NCBI GenBank assembly: GCA_002297645.1
Contig: DBMH01000180.1
Coordinates: 1 to 57,330 of the forward strand
Length of the DNA stretch: 57,330 nucleotides
Direction of reading: 5' to 3'
Source of the DNA: Rhodanobacteraceae bacterium UBA703
Lineage (GTDB): Bacteria > Pseudomonadota > Gammaproteobacteria > Xanthomonadales > Rhodanobacteraceae
Part shown: positions 25,472 to 33,209 of the stretch, one piece after another
How the letters are laid out: each line of letters starts with the position of its first letter
Numbering within the stretch: the first letter of the stretch is position 1
Program-made: the position numbers and the translations under genes
The notes under the pieces: model-generated
Told to the model about the DNA's origin: nothing
Database searches by the model: none
The model's input: only the letters and a program-made list of their open reading frames with translations

Positions 25472-27745
25472 GTGAACCTGAGGACATGTTTCCGGCGCGG
25501 CCTCGTGGCGGTAGCGCTGCTGGCATGGGCGTTCTGCGGCGTGGCGCAGGCGAGAATCTTCTGGGTCGGCTCGCCGCCCTGCCAGTACCAGAATCTCGGG
25601 GAAGCAGTGGTCGCGGCACGCGTGCACGTCGGCGACGCGGGAGGCGACGTCATCCGTGTCACCTCCGAATCGTGGACGACGCAGGCGATTGCCATATCCG
25701 AAGTCGAGAATCTCGTCATCGAGGGCGGCTGGCCGCGCGGCTGCAACCCGAACGGCGTGCGCGAACCGTTCCATTCCGTCTTCGAAGGAACCGGCGGCGC
25801 GCAGGCGCCTGTGTTCAGCATCTATGCGCCGCAGGGCGTGAACGTCACGCTGGACTGGTTGCGCATCGAGCGGGGCGATGCCTACACGGGCCTTGGCGGC
25901 GGCGTGAACTTCTGGGGCGACGGCGTCCTGCGCCTGATCAACACCAAGGTGGCGAACAACCAGGCGCGTGCCGGCGGCGGCATCTACGCCAAGGGCACCG
26001 GATCGCACGCGGAGCTGATCCTGGGCGCGGGCACCGTGGTCGAACGCAACCGCGCCGGCGACAGCGGCGGCGGCGTGTATGCCGAAAGCCTGGAAATGAC
26101 GATGGAGGGCAACAGCATCATCCGTTCCAACACCGCGGCGGGCGAAGGCGCCAATACCGGCTACGGCGGCGGCCTGAAGGTGCTCGGCAACGATTTTCCC
26201 GGCATCGCCTACATCCGCAGCACGGGCGATCCGACGCGAGGAACGATCCACGACAACAATGCGCTGTACGGCGGCGGCATCGCGGTGGAGCAGCGCCGCG
26301 CGGGCGGTTCGCGCCAGGCCTTCGTCGAGTTGTACACGACCGATCCCTCGCGACCGGTGGTCATTCGCGGCAACCGGGCCAGCGCGCAGGGCGGGGGATT
26401 CCATCTCGAAAGCAACTGCGGTGAATGCTATGCGAGGATCCATGCCTGGGATCTCAATATCATCGGCAATCGCGCGACGGCAGGTGCGGCCGTTTATTCA
26501 TCTCAAAGTGGCGGAAGCTTCTGGCTGAACGATGTCGATGCTGCGTATGACGTCTCGCGCCCTCGGCCGACCGGATCCGTGCGCTGCCATTCCGCCGCGC
26601 AATGCAGCCGCATCGATGACAATCTCAGCGTCGATGCGAGTGGAACGCCGACGACCGGCGCCGCGCTTCAGCTTCCAGGCGGCAGCGTTCGCGCGCAGGC
26701 GTTCTACGCGCGCAACAATCGCGGCGGGCGCTGGCTGGACGGGATGTTGGTCAAGTTGCGAACCGCGCTCATCACGGGCAATCAAGCGACTTTCGAGCTT
26801 CTGAAGACGACCAGCTATACGGTGATCCACGACGTGACGATCGCGAACAACACGATCGGGGCGTCGCGCGTGATGTCCTTCGACGAAGAATCATCCGGCG
26901 GCACGCATCACATTTATTTGCGCCGCTCGATCGTCTGGCAACCGGGCAAGACGACCCTCACGCATATACCGAGCCGTGGCGTCGTCGCCGAATACGTACT
27001 CTCCGCCGAGCTGGGATCGCTTGGCAACGGGAACACGCTGACATCCGAGCCGCCACGCTTCATCGATCCGGAAAGCGGCGTCTATCGCGTGCAGCCGGGC
27101 TCGATCGCGCTCGATTTCTCGCCCTACTTCGACAGTATCGATATCGACGGAAAACCGCGCAGCGTCGATCTGCCCGACATTCCCGACACAGTCGGTCCAA
27201 CCGATCTCGGTCCCTGGGAGCGCCAGACCTTGTTGCCGCTGCTCTACAACGGGCAGTTCGATACCAGCCTGGAGGCGTGGCGGGAAATCACGCCGGGCAC
27301 GACCCGCTGGGATGCCCAGCAGGCCGCCCGCGTCGAGGGCATCCCGAGCGGAGGTTTGGTGCATGGCCGGCGGCAATGCCTGTATCTGCCGGGACCGGGC
27401 ACGTACCGGCTCGGAGGTCGTGGCCGCACCGAGATCGAAGCGAGCCAGGCGTCCGGCGATCAGGTCTGGCTGCGCTGGGAGTTTCGCAAGGACGGTGGCA
27501 CCGATGCCTGCACGGCAGGAGTGCCGACGACCTTCGGTACGGTCTTTCTCGGCGACACCGCGCAATGGCACCAGGCCGATGCGCCCGCCGTCATCGACGT
27601 GCCGCCCAACCAGTTCACCCATAACTCGACGATCACGGTGGAGTGGTTCGTGTTCGATCGCGGCTCGGGCCGTGCGATCGGCTGGTTCGACGACATCGTG
27701 CTCGACTACGGCGACGACACCCTTTTCCGCAATGGGTTCGATTGA
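25472..27745 (+). CDS. Secreted beta-helix protein 2 with GFD tail
   Basis: 757 residues if the GTG at 25472 is used (GAGGA upstream at good spacing). An ATG two codons earlier would place the Shine-Dalgarno too close. The signal peptide ends CGVAQA before RIFWVGSPPCQYQNLGEAVVAARVHVGDAGGDVIRV. Beta-helix coils carry LGGGVNFWG, AGGGIYAKGTG, SGGGVYAESLEMTMEG, YGGGLKVLGNDFPGIAYIRST and YGGGIAVEQR. The phrase RSIVWQPGKTTL precedes the anchor-Q-like block YFDSIDIDGKPRSVDLPDIPDTVGPTDLGPWERQ. The C-terminal beta-sandwich (NGQFDTSLEAWREI...QCLYLPGPGTYRLGGRGR...GWFDDIVLDYG) ends DTLFRNGFD at the very C terminus. Closest to protein 3. Exported; function unknown. Confidence 0.92.
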   Translation: MNLRTCFRRGLVAVALLAWAFCGVAQARIFWVGSPPCQYQNLGEAVVAARVHVGDAGGDVIRVTSESWTTQAIAISEVENLVIEGGWPRGCNPNGVREPFHSVFEGTGGAQAPVFSIYAPQGVNVTLDWLRIERGDAYTGLGGGVNFWGDGVLRLINTKVANNQARAGGGIYAKGTGSHAELILGAGTVVERNRAGDSGGGVYAESLEMTMEGNSIIRSNTAAGEGANTGYGGGLKVLGNDFPGIAYIRSTGDPTRGTIHDNNALYGGGIAVEQRRAGGSRQAFVELYTTDPSRPVVIRGNRASAQGGGFHLESNCGECYARIHAWDLNIIGNRATAGAAVYSSQSGGSFWLNDVDAAYDVSRPRPTGSVRCHSAAQCSRIDDNLSVDASGTPTTGAALQLPGGSVRAQAFYARNNRGGRWLDGMLVKLRTALITGNQATFELLKTTSYTVIHDVTIANNTIGASRVMSFDEESSGGTHHIYLRRSIVWQPGKTTLTHIPSRGVVAEYVLSAELGSLGNGNTLTSEPPRFIDPESGVYRVQPGSIALDFSPYFDSIDIDGKPRSVDLPDIPDTVGPTDLGPWERQTLLPLLYNGQFDTSLEAWREITPGTTRWDAQQAARVEGIPSGGLVHGRRQCLYLPGPGTYRLGGRGRTEIEASQASGDQVWLRWEFRKDGGTDACTAGVPTTFGTVFLGDTAQWHQADAPAVIDVPPNQFTHNSTITVEWFVFDRGSGRAIGWFDDIVLDYGDDTLFRNGFD

Positions 27746-27788
27746 TGCGGGCCTCGAAAGCAGCGGAGCAGGCAATGGCGCAAAAGCA

Positions 27789-27922
27789 GCGGAGCAAGCT
27801 CCGCTCTACCCAAGGCGTCGTAGAGCCGAGCTTGCTCGGCTCATGGCACGCCGATGAAGCAAGAGCAGCGGAGCAAGCTCCGCTCTACGAAAGCCTTTTG
27901 TAGAGCCGAGCTTGCTCGGCTC
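27789..27922. repeat. REPIN cluster: four REP hairpins in alternating orientation
   Basis: Type B inverted at 27789-27809, type A direct at 27820-27842, type B inverted at 27868-27888, type A direct at 27900-27922. The A+ and B- pair with a ~25-nt spacer (ATGGCACGCCGATGAAGCAA...) is the REPIN unit seen repeatedly in this window. Type B differs from A by a compensated C-G to G-C swap in the stem (GAGCGGAGC-TT-GCTCCGCTC). Fills the gap after beta-helix gene 2 and probably helps end its transcript. Confidence 0.92.
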
Positions 27923-28003
27923 ACGGCGCGGCAACGGCGTGAAAAATCAGCGAGCAGCCCGGCCCCGTCTCCGTTCCATCACGCAAGCAAGAAGCGAGAG
28001 TCC

Positions 28004-29095
28004 ATGAGTTCGACACGCCTCATTTCCGCCCTCATCGCCACTTGCGCCGCGGTCGCCGTTCCGGCGAGCGCCGTCGATTGGCCGTGGAACCACTACTCCT
28101 TCGAGGTGCCCGTCGCCCTCGGCGACTACATCGCCGTGCCGGGCGGCGATTCCACCACGCTCGGTTCCATGACGCTTTCCGTTACGCCCGATTCCCGTCG
28201 CGTCCTCGGCGGCGCGATCTACCACTACGGCGAGGATGGCCGGATGATCGTGCAGGCGCTCAACGGAACGCTGGACTACAGCGACGACACCACCCTGCGC
28301 GAAACCGGCGTCATCGCCCAAGGCCCGCTCACGGCCTACGACCTCGCCGGCGGCACCTGCCGCGGCTGTCCGCCGCGCGAGCGCGCGACCACGCCCACGG
28401 GCGAAACCGTCGACTGGAAATGGACCGGCCCAAGAGCCGGCATCCTGACCATCGACGGGGTGCGCCAGAAGATGGTGCACGCCTACTCGGGTCCGCCGTT
28501 GGTTGCGCCTGTCGATTTCTCCGGAAGCTACCTGCTCGTATTTCGCCAGAGCACCGGCAACGGCGTCGAGCCCGCGCAATCGGAGGCCGTCCATGCGGTG
28601 CGCCTGACCGCGGTGAACGAGAGCCGCGTCTACGAGCAAGGCATCGACCTCCTCGGTGATTGGAGCGCCTGGGGGTCGGTGGCATTGCCGCCGGCGGGCG
28701 CGAGGCTCTTCGACATCGCCTGCGAAACTGTGCGTTGTCCGTTGTGGGTCATTGCGTCGTCCGGCTGGCGGCCGAACTGGTACGGCGACTACGGCACCGA
28801 CCCGAACGAATACACCTTGTGGTTCGACGAGGCAGGCAACGGACGCCTCCTCGGCGTGAAGCGCGAAGGCCCGCGCCGGATCGTAATGGACCACGGCGTC
28901 GAATACCCGCGCGTCTATGGATGCGCGGAAAAGGTGATCTCACGCCGCGCCAAGCCCAACTCCGGCAGCACGCTGGAAACGCTTTCGGAATTCGCGCTGC
29001 TGCGCATCGGCGAAAACACCTTGAACACGCGCGACTGGAAGCAGCCCTCCTGCTTCGAGAATCGCGATCCTGGCAATTGCAGTCCGCTCAATTGA
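28004..29095 (+). CDS. Secreted hypothetical protein (363 aa)
   Basis: ATG at 28004 with GCGAGAG upstream. Signal peptide SSTRLISALIATCAAVAVPASA. The mature part is rich in beta-strand-like alternation and aromatic residues (VDWPWNHYSFEVPVALGDYIAVPGGD, MTLSVTPDSRRVLGGAIYHYGEDGRMIV, DWKWTGPRAGILTIDGVRQKMVHAYSGPPLVAP, YLLVFRQSTGNG). Several Cys pairs could be disulfides (GTCRGCPP, ACETVRCP, SCFENRDPGNCS). It lacks the GFE tail of its neighbours. No recognised domain. Sits inside the beta-helix array on the same strand, between two REP clusters. Likely periplasmic or secreted. Confidence 0.8.
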   Translation: MSSTRLISALIATCAAVAVPASAVDWPWNHYSFEVPVALGDYIAVPGGDSTTLGSMTLSVTPDSRRVLGGAIYHYGEDGRMIVQALNGTLDYSDDTTLRETGVIAQGPLTAYDLAGGTCRGCPPRERATTPTGETVDWKWTGPRAGILTIDGVRQKMVHAYSGPPLVAPVDFSGSYLLVFRQSTGNGVEPAQSEAVHAVRLTAVNESRVYEQGIDLLGDWSAWGSVALPPAGARLFDIACETVRCPLWVIASSGWRPNWYGDYGTDPNEYTLWFDEAGNGRLLGVKREGPRRIVMDHGVEYPRVYGCAEKVISRRAKPNSGSTLETLSEFALLRIGENTLNTRDWKQPSCFENRDPGNCSPLN

Positions 29096-29154
29096 GCGCA
29101 CAAGAACGGAGCGGCACACACGCGAAATGAAGCAGCGGAGCGTTGTGTGCCTTT

Positions 29155-29261
29155 GTAGAGCCGAGCTTGCTCGGCTCATGGTGTGGCGATGAAGTAGAAG
29201 CAGCGGAGCAAGCTCCGCTCTACAGGATCAGTGCTGTTGTAGAGCCGAGCTTGCTCGGCTC
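29155..29261. repeat. REPIN cluster at the 3' end of the RAYT gene
   Basis: Type A direct 29155-29177, type B inverted 29203-29223, type A direct 29239-29261. A degenerate fragment (AAGCAGCGGAGCGTTG) precedes them near 29130. The last hairpin stops two bases short of the transposase stop codon (29264-29266), so the RAYT gene is directly abutted by the REP it is expected to mobilise. Confidence 0.92.
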
Positions 29262-29263
29262 GC

Positions 29264-29851
29264 CTACAGGTCGCTCGTTGCCGATATCCATGAGCACCAC
29301 CAATGAGGGTAATCCTCGATCCATGTCGCCAATCCTCGCCGCACCGGATTGGCGACGATGTAGCGTGCCTGTTCGCGCAAGTCCTCCTCATCTCGCAATT
29401 GACGATCGTAGTACCCGGCCTGACATACGGAACCGGAACTGCCGCGTGCGGCGTTGATGGCGCGCGCCGAACGAGACTTGAACGACTGCATGCAGCGGGC
29501 GAGCGGGGTTTCATGTATCCGCAGAAGCCAGTGGACGTGATCGGGCATGATCACCCAAGCGAAAGAATCCGCCGCGCCGAGCTGCAATTCCTTCGCCGCC
29601 AAATGCGCCAGCCCGGGGTCGAGAAACAACGCGGCACGGCGATGCAGAACCGTGGTGACGACATAGAAAGCGCCTAGTCGCGAATCGCGACCGATGAGAA
29701 GTCGGGGGCTGGCCGTGCCGTGAGCGTGCCGCGGACAGTTCGCCGCCGAAATCGGCGTTTCGCGCGAGTGCGGGTAGGAAATCTCCGGCGCGGCATGCCG
29801 GATTTCTCGTAGAGCCGAGCTTGCTCGGCTCGTGGCGCGGCGATGGAGCAA
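29264..29851 (-). CDS. REP-associated tyrosine transposase (RAYT, Y1/HUH family)
   Basis: Stop TAG at 29264-29266. The conserved part begins around RLLIGRDSRLGAFYVVTTVLHRRAALF. The HUH motif is in WVIMPDHVHWLLRI (His105 and His107). Further family motifs are MQSFKSRSARAINAARG and CQAGYYDRQLRDEEDLREQARYIVANPVRRGLATWIEDYPHWWCSW, with the catalytic tyrosine at 147/148. RAYTs nick and join REP hairpins and are domesticated, usually single-copy. Flanked on both sides by REPs of one family, which are its presumed substrates. Oddly, the frame has no ATG or GTG. The only standard start upstream of the domain is TTG at 29851, inside a REP. It may be translated from there or be 5'-decayed. Confidence 0.87.
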   Translation of the reverse strand: MLHRRATSRASSALREIRHAAPEISYPHSRETPISAANCPRHAHGTASPRLLIGRDSRLGAFYVVTTVLHRRAALFLDPGLAHLAAKELQLGAADSFAWVIMPDHVHWLLRIHETPLARCMQSFKSRSARAINAARGSSGSVCQAGYYDRQLRDEEDLREQARYIVANPVRRGLATWIEDYPHWWCSWISATSDL

Positions 29852-29901
29852 GCTCCGCTCTACATAAGCGGTGCTGTTGTAGAGCCGAGCTTGCTCGGCT
29901 C
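29809..29901. repeat. REP cluster at the 5' end of the RAYT gene
   Basis: Type A direct 29809-29831, type B inverted and shortened 29845-29863, type A direct 29879-29901. The A-B spacer is only ~13 nt because the usual GAAGCA... part is lost. The transposase frame reads through the first two, and its TTG start lies within the second. Confidence 0.9.
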
Positions 29902-30086
29902 ACGGCGCGCCGATGACGCGAGAGCAACGGAGGAACCCGATCACACCATCCCACGCTGGACGAATGATCGGTTCGCGCGGACGAGCCGGCAGGATCGCGG
30001 CGATGGCGTTGAGCTTGAATCCAACGTTTCGAAAGCCGCGCTGTTTCGCGAAGCGGCGCGGCGAAAGTCACGTGGAGAAGCGCCCC

Positions 30087-32396
30087 ATGAGCATCATCGT
30101 GAAAACCCTGTGCGGCCGCCTGGCGGTGACCGTGCTGCTGTCGGCCGTCTGCGGCGCGGCGCAGGCCAGAATCTACAAGGTCGGTTCCGCCCCGGCGTGC
30201 AATGCGCCGACGATCCAGGCAGCGGTGGATGCCGCGCGCAATCACATGGGCGACGGCTCCGACACCATCCAGGTTCCGGCCGACCTGACCTTCACCCAGC
30301 AGGCGATCCGCATCGACGAGGTCGAGAACCTCGTCATCGAAGGCGGCTGGCGCGCGGATTGCGGCGGTTCCCTGCCGGGTCAGAGCATCGTCGACGGCAG
30401 CGGCGGCGCGGCGGCGCCGGTGTTCTCGATCAAGGCATCGGCCGGTGTGCGCGTGACGCTGAAAAACCTTGCGATCATCAACGGTGACGCGACCGGCATA
30501 GGCACCAACTACGGCGGCGGCGTGTTCTTCGCCGGCGAAGGCGTCGTCCATCTGGCCGACACCTGGGTCGTCGCCAACAAGGCCGCCTACGGTGGCGGCA
30601 TCTCCGCCAAGGGCACTGGCCCGAACGCGAAGCTGATCCTCGGCTCCGGTACGCTCATCGGTACCAACGAGGCGCGCTACAGCGGTGGCGGCATATACGC
30701 CGAAAGCCTTGAACTGACGATGGAAGGAAAAGTCGTCGTCAACGGCAACGTGGCCGTCGGCGAGAGCGGCGCGAAAGGCTATGGCGGCGGATTGAAACTG
30801 GTCGGAAACGATTATCCCGCCAATGCCTATATCCGCAGCACCGTCGACGGAACAGCGGTTATCCAAAACAACCAGGCGCGCTATGGCGGCGGCGTCGCGG
30901 TCGAGACGCGTCAGTACAATAGCGATACGCGCGTTCGTCTCTATACGACCGATCCTGCTCGCCCGGCGATCGTGCAGGGAAATGTCGCGAAAGTGGCTGG
31001 CGGTGGTTTCTATACCGAAGCCGGATGCGGCATATGCTGGTATACCGAAGTTGTCGCATGGGATGCCAACATACTCGACAACCGGGCGCCGAAGGGAGCG
31101 GCGGCCTACCTGGACTGGTATGACGGCACCTTGGACGACAATCGTGGCGGCATCTTTCGATTCAATGATCCAAACGTAGGGAGGCCGCCCGATAGCGTGC
31201 GATGCGGGGCGAACGTTTCCTGCAATCGGATCGGCGGCAATCTCAGTGTCGATGCCGGCGGCGCGCCGACCGATGGCGCGATCGTTCACGGCACCAACGA
31301 ATCGGTCATCCGCATTGTCGGTGCGCTGCTGAACGGAAATCGCGGCCGGCAGGTCGTCTACGGGAACTATATCGACCTCCAAAACACGCTCATCGTGAAC
31401 AACCAGACGTCCGCCGAACTCGTCATGGCGGACGACTACGACGAGCCGCCGAAGCTTCTTGTCGCCAACAGCACGCTGGCGAACAACACCATCGGTGCGG
31501 CGCGCATGTTGTACGTGGGCGATGGCAGCGGCAGCAGGACCGATCTTGCCCGCACGATTCTCTGGCAGCCGGGCAAGACCTCGCTGGTGCAGCAGGGCGG
31601 CTCGACGACGGCGACTCACGTTCTCGCAAGCGAACTGGGTTCGCTCGGCAATGGCCAGACGTTGAGCGGCGAGCCGCCGCGCTTCATCGACCCGGAAAAC
31701 GGCAACTATCGCCTGCAACCGGGGTCGTGGGCCGTCGACTACGGACCCTTCGTCAACGGCATCGACATCGACGGCAAACCGCGCAGCGTGGACTTGCCGC
31801 TGGTGTTCAACAAATACGGCCCGACCGACCTTGGCCCGTATGAGCGTCCGGCCCTGTTGCCGCTGCTGTACAACCATCGTTTCGATGCCGGCCTCGAGAC
31901 GTGGAAAGGCGGCGTCGAAGGCGCAACGAAGTGGGACGCGAGCGGTTCCACATCCCCTGGCGGCGCCGCGCGTATCGATTGGAACCTCACGGGCCAGTCC
32001 GCTGCCGTGTTCGGCAAGCAGCAATGCGTATACCTGCCGGAACCGGGCCTGTACCGGCTGAGCGGCCACGGCCGCACACAAGCGGAAGCCGGGCAGGCGG
32101 AGGGCGACGAGGTTCGCCTGTACTGGGAGTTCCGCAGGAACGGCGGCAAGGAGGCCTGTACGGCGGGAGTGCCGACGGCTTCCGGATCGGTGTTGCTCGG
32201 CAATACCGTGCAATGGACCGGGCCGATGGCCCCGGCTTACGTCAACGTGCCCTTGAGTGAGTTCACGATCGATTCGTCGATCATGGTTGCCATGTATGTC
32301 GTCGATCGCGGTTCGGGTCGCGCGATCGGCTGGTTCGACGACGTCGCGCTCGATCTGGGCGAAGACTACCTTTTTGCGGATGGATTCGAGGGCTGA
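30087..32396 (+). CDS. Secreted beta-helix protein 3 with GFE tail
   Basis: 769 residues from ATG at 30087 (GGAGAAG upstream). Signal peptide SIIVKTLCGRLAVTVLLSAVCGAAQA, then RIYKVGSAPACNAPTIQAAVDAARNHMGDGSDTIQV and VENLVIEGGW, nearly the same phrase as protein 2. Beta-helix coils: YGGGVFFAGEG, YGGGISAKGTG, SGGGIYAESLELTMEG, YGGGLKLVGNDYPANAYIRST, YGGGVAVETR. An SVRCGANVSCNRIGGNLSVDAGGAPTDGA block is shared with proteins 2, 4 and 5. Then RTILWQPGKTSL and GIDIDGKPRSVDLPLVFNKYGPTDLGPYER. The C-terminal sandwich QCVYLPEPGLYRLSGHGRTQAEAGQAEGDEVRLYWEF ends DYLFADGFEG. Sister of protein 2. Exported, unknown ligand. Confidence 0.92.
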   Translation: MSIIVKTLCGRLAVTVLLSAVCGAAQARIYKVGSAPACNAPTIQAAVDAARNHMGDGSDTIQVPADLTFTQQAIRIDEVENLVIEGGWRADCGGSLPGQSIVDGSGGAAAPVFSIKASAGVRVTLKNLAIINGDATGIGTNYGGGVFFAGEGVVHLADTWVVANKAAYGGGISAKGTGPNAKLILGSGTLIGTNEARYSGGGIYAESLELTMEGKVVVNGNVAVGESGAKGYGGGLKLVGNDYPANAYIRSTVDGTAVIQNNQARYGGGVAVETRQYNSDTRVRLYTTDPARPAIVQGNVAKVAGGGFYTEAGCGICWYTEVVAWDANILDNRAPKGAAAYLDWYDGTLDDNRGGIFRFNDPNVGRPPDSVRCGANVSCNRIGGNLSVDAGGAPTDGAIVHGTNESVIRIVGALLNGNRGRQVVYGNYIDLQNTLIVNNQTSAELVMADDYDEPPKLLVANSTLANNTIGAARMLYVGDGSGSRTDLARTILWQPGKTSLVQQGGSTTATHVLASELGSLGNGQTLSGEPPRFIDPENGNYRLQPGSWAVDYGPFVNGIDIDGKPRSVDLPLVFNKYGPTDLGPYERPALLPLLYNHRFDAGLETWKGGVEGATKWDASGSTSPGGAARIDWNLTGQSAAVFGKQQCVYLPEPGLYRLSGHGRTQAEAGQAEGDEVRLYWEFRRNGGKEACTAGVPTASGSVLLGNTVQWTGPMAPAYVNVPLSEFTIDSSIMVAMYVVDRGSGRAIGWFDDVALDLGEDYLFADGFEG

Positions 32397-32411
32397 GCGG
32401 CGGGGGTGGCA

Positions 32412-32557
32412 GCGGAGCAAGCTCCGCTCTACAAAGCGGAGCGTTTTTGTAGAGCCGAGCTTGCTCGGCTCATCGTGTGCCGATGAAGCAGAAGCAGCGG
32501 AGCAAGCTCCGCTCTACGAGAGCGGTGTGCTTTTGTAGAGCCGAGCTTGCCCGACTC
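32412..32557. repeat. REPIN cluster: four REP hairpins
   Basis: Type B inverted 32412-32432, type A direct 32449-32471, type B inverted 32497-32517, type A direct with two mismatches 32535-32557. The right half (32497-32557) reappears in inverse orientation at 33071-33131, including an identical 17-nt spacer. Lies immediately after beta-helix gene 3. Confidence 0.92.
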
Positions 32558-32724
32558 ATGGCGTAGCGATGGAGCAATGACACCTTCCCCGCAAGCGAGG
32601 GAAGGGACAGCTTGTGCGCGCCTCCACACATCGGCGGATCGGCCAGCTCGCGCGGACGCAAGGGCAGGTCTCGGGCAGTCGTTGCGGTCAGGCTAGGCGC
32701 ATCGTCCCGATCGAAGTGTCGCCC

Positions 32725-33015
32725 GTGAACATCAAAGCCCCGCTCGTCATCGCATCCCTGCTCGTCTGTGGACCGGCCTCCGCGAATCGCCTGTACGACT
32801 TGCGCGATCACCCGCTCGATACCGGTACTGCCGTCGAACCGGCATCGCCGGCTGCGGGCAATCCGCCTCCGAAGCACGCCAAGGTCGTCAACGACGCCGT
32901 GCGCGCGAGCAACGCGACGCTGCGTCTGAAAGCGGTCGAGCGCGGGGCCTGTGCTAAGCAGGCCGGGAAGGTGCGCGATGCGCGTGAGACCGGTTCTTCC
33001 GAGCGCTGCGATTGA
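32725..33015 (+). CDS. Small secreted protein (96 aa)
   Basis: GTG at 32725 begins a clean signal peptide, (M)NIKAPLVIASLLVCGPASA, followed by NRLYDLRDHPLDTGTAVEPASPAAGNPPPKHAKVVNDAVRASNATLRLKAVERGACAKQAGKVRDARETGSSERCD. Two cysteines in the C-terminal third could pair. The mature part is Pro/Ala-rich then helical and basic. No recognised family and no GFE tail. The gene is enclosed by inverted REP pairs (32497-32557 and 33071-33131). The Shine-Dalgarno is weak; upstream in-frame starts would hide the signal peptide. Confidence 0.65.
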   Translation: MNIKAPLVIASLLVCGPASANRLYDLRDHPLDTGTAVEPASPAAGNPPPKHAKVVNDAVRASNATLRLKAVERGACAKQAGKVRDARETGSSERCD

Positions 33016-33070
33016 AGCGTGCGCGGTATCGCTTTTGTAGCTGCGCTGCTTTGCTCCATTGGCACACGAT

Positions 33071-33131
33071 GAGCCGAGCAAGCTCGGCTCTACAAAAGCA
33101 CACCGCTCTCGTAGAGCGGAGCTTGCTCCGC
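33071..33131. repeat. Inverse-orientation REP pair
   Basis: Type A inverted 33071-33093, then spacer AAAAGCACACCGCTCTC, then type B direct 33111-33131. This is the reverse complement of 32497-32557. Homology continues inward on both sides (ATGGAGCAA region near 32570 and 33050), so the 96-residue gene lies between inverted arms of about 60-85 bp. Confidence 0.92.
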
Positions 33132-33209
33132 TGCTTTTGCTGCCTTGTCGAAATCGGCAAAGGCAGCATCGCGGCCTGCGCCGCTCCCGCGCAAGCGCCG
33201 GAAGCCGTC

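Noticed and set aside
29796..29796. ATG at 29796 as the RAYT start
   Set aside because: It is in a different frame from the catalytic domain and meets a stop before the domain begins, so it would need a frameshift.
29511..32420. A 969-residue minus-strand frame
   Set aside because: Antisense to beta-helix gene 3 and overlapping part of the transposase in another frame; no coherent domain.
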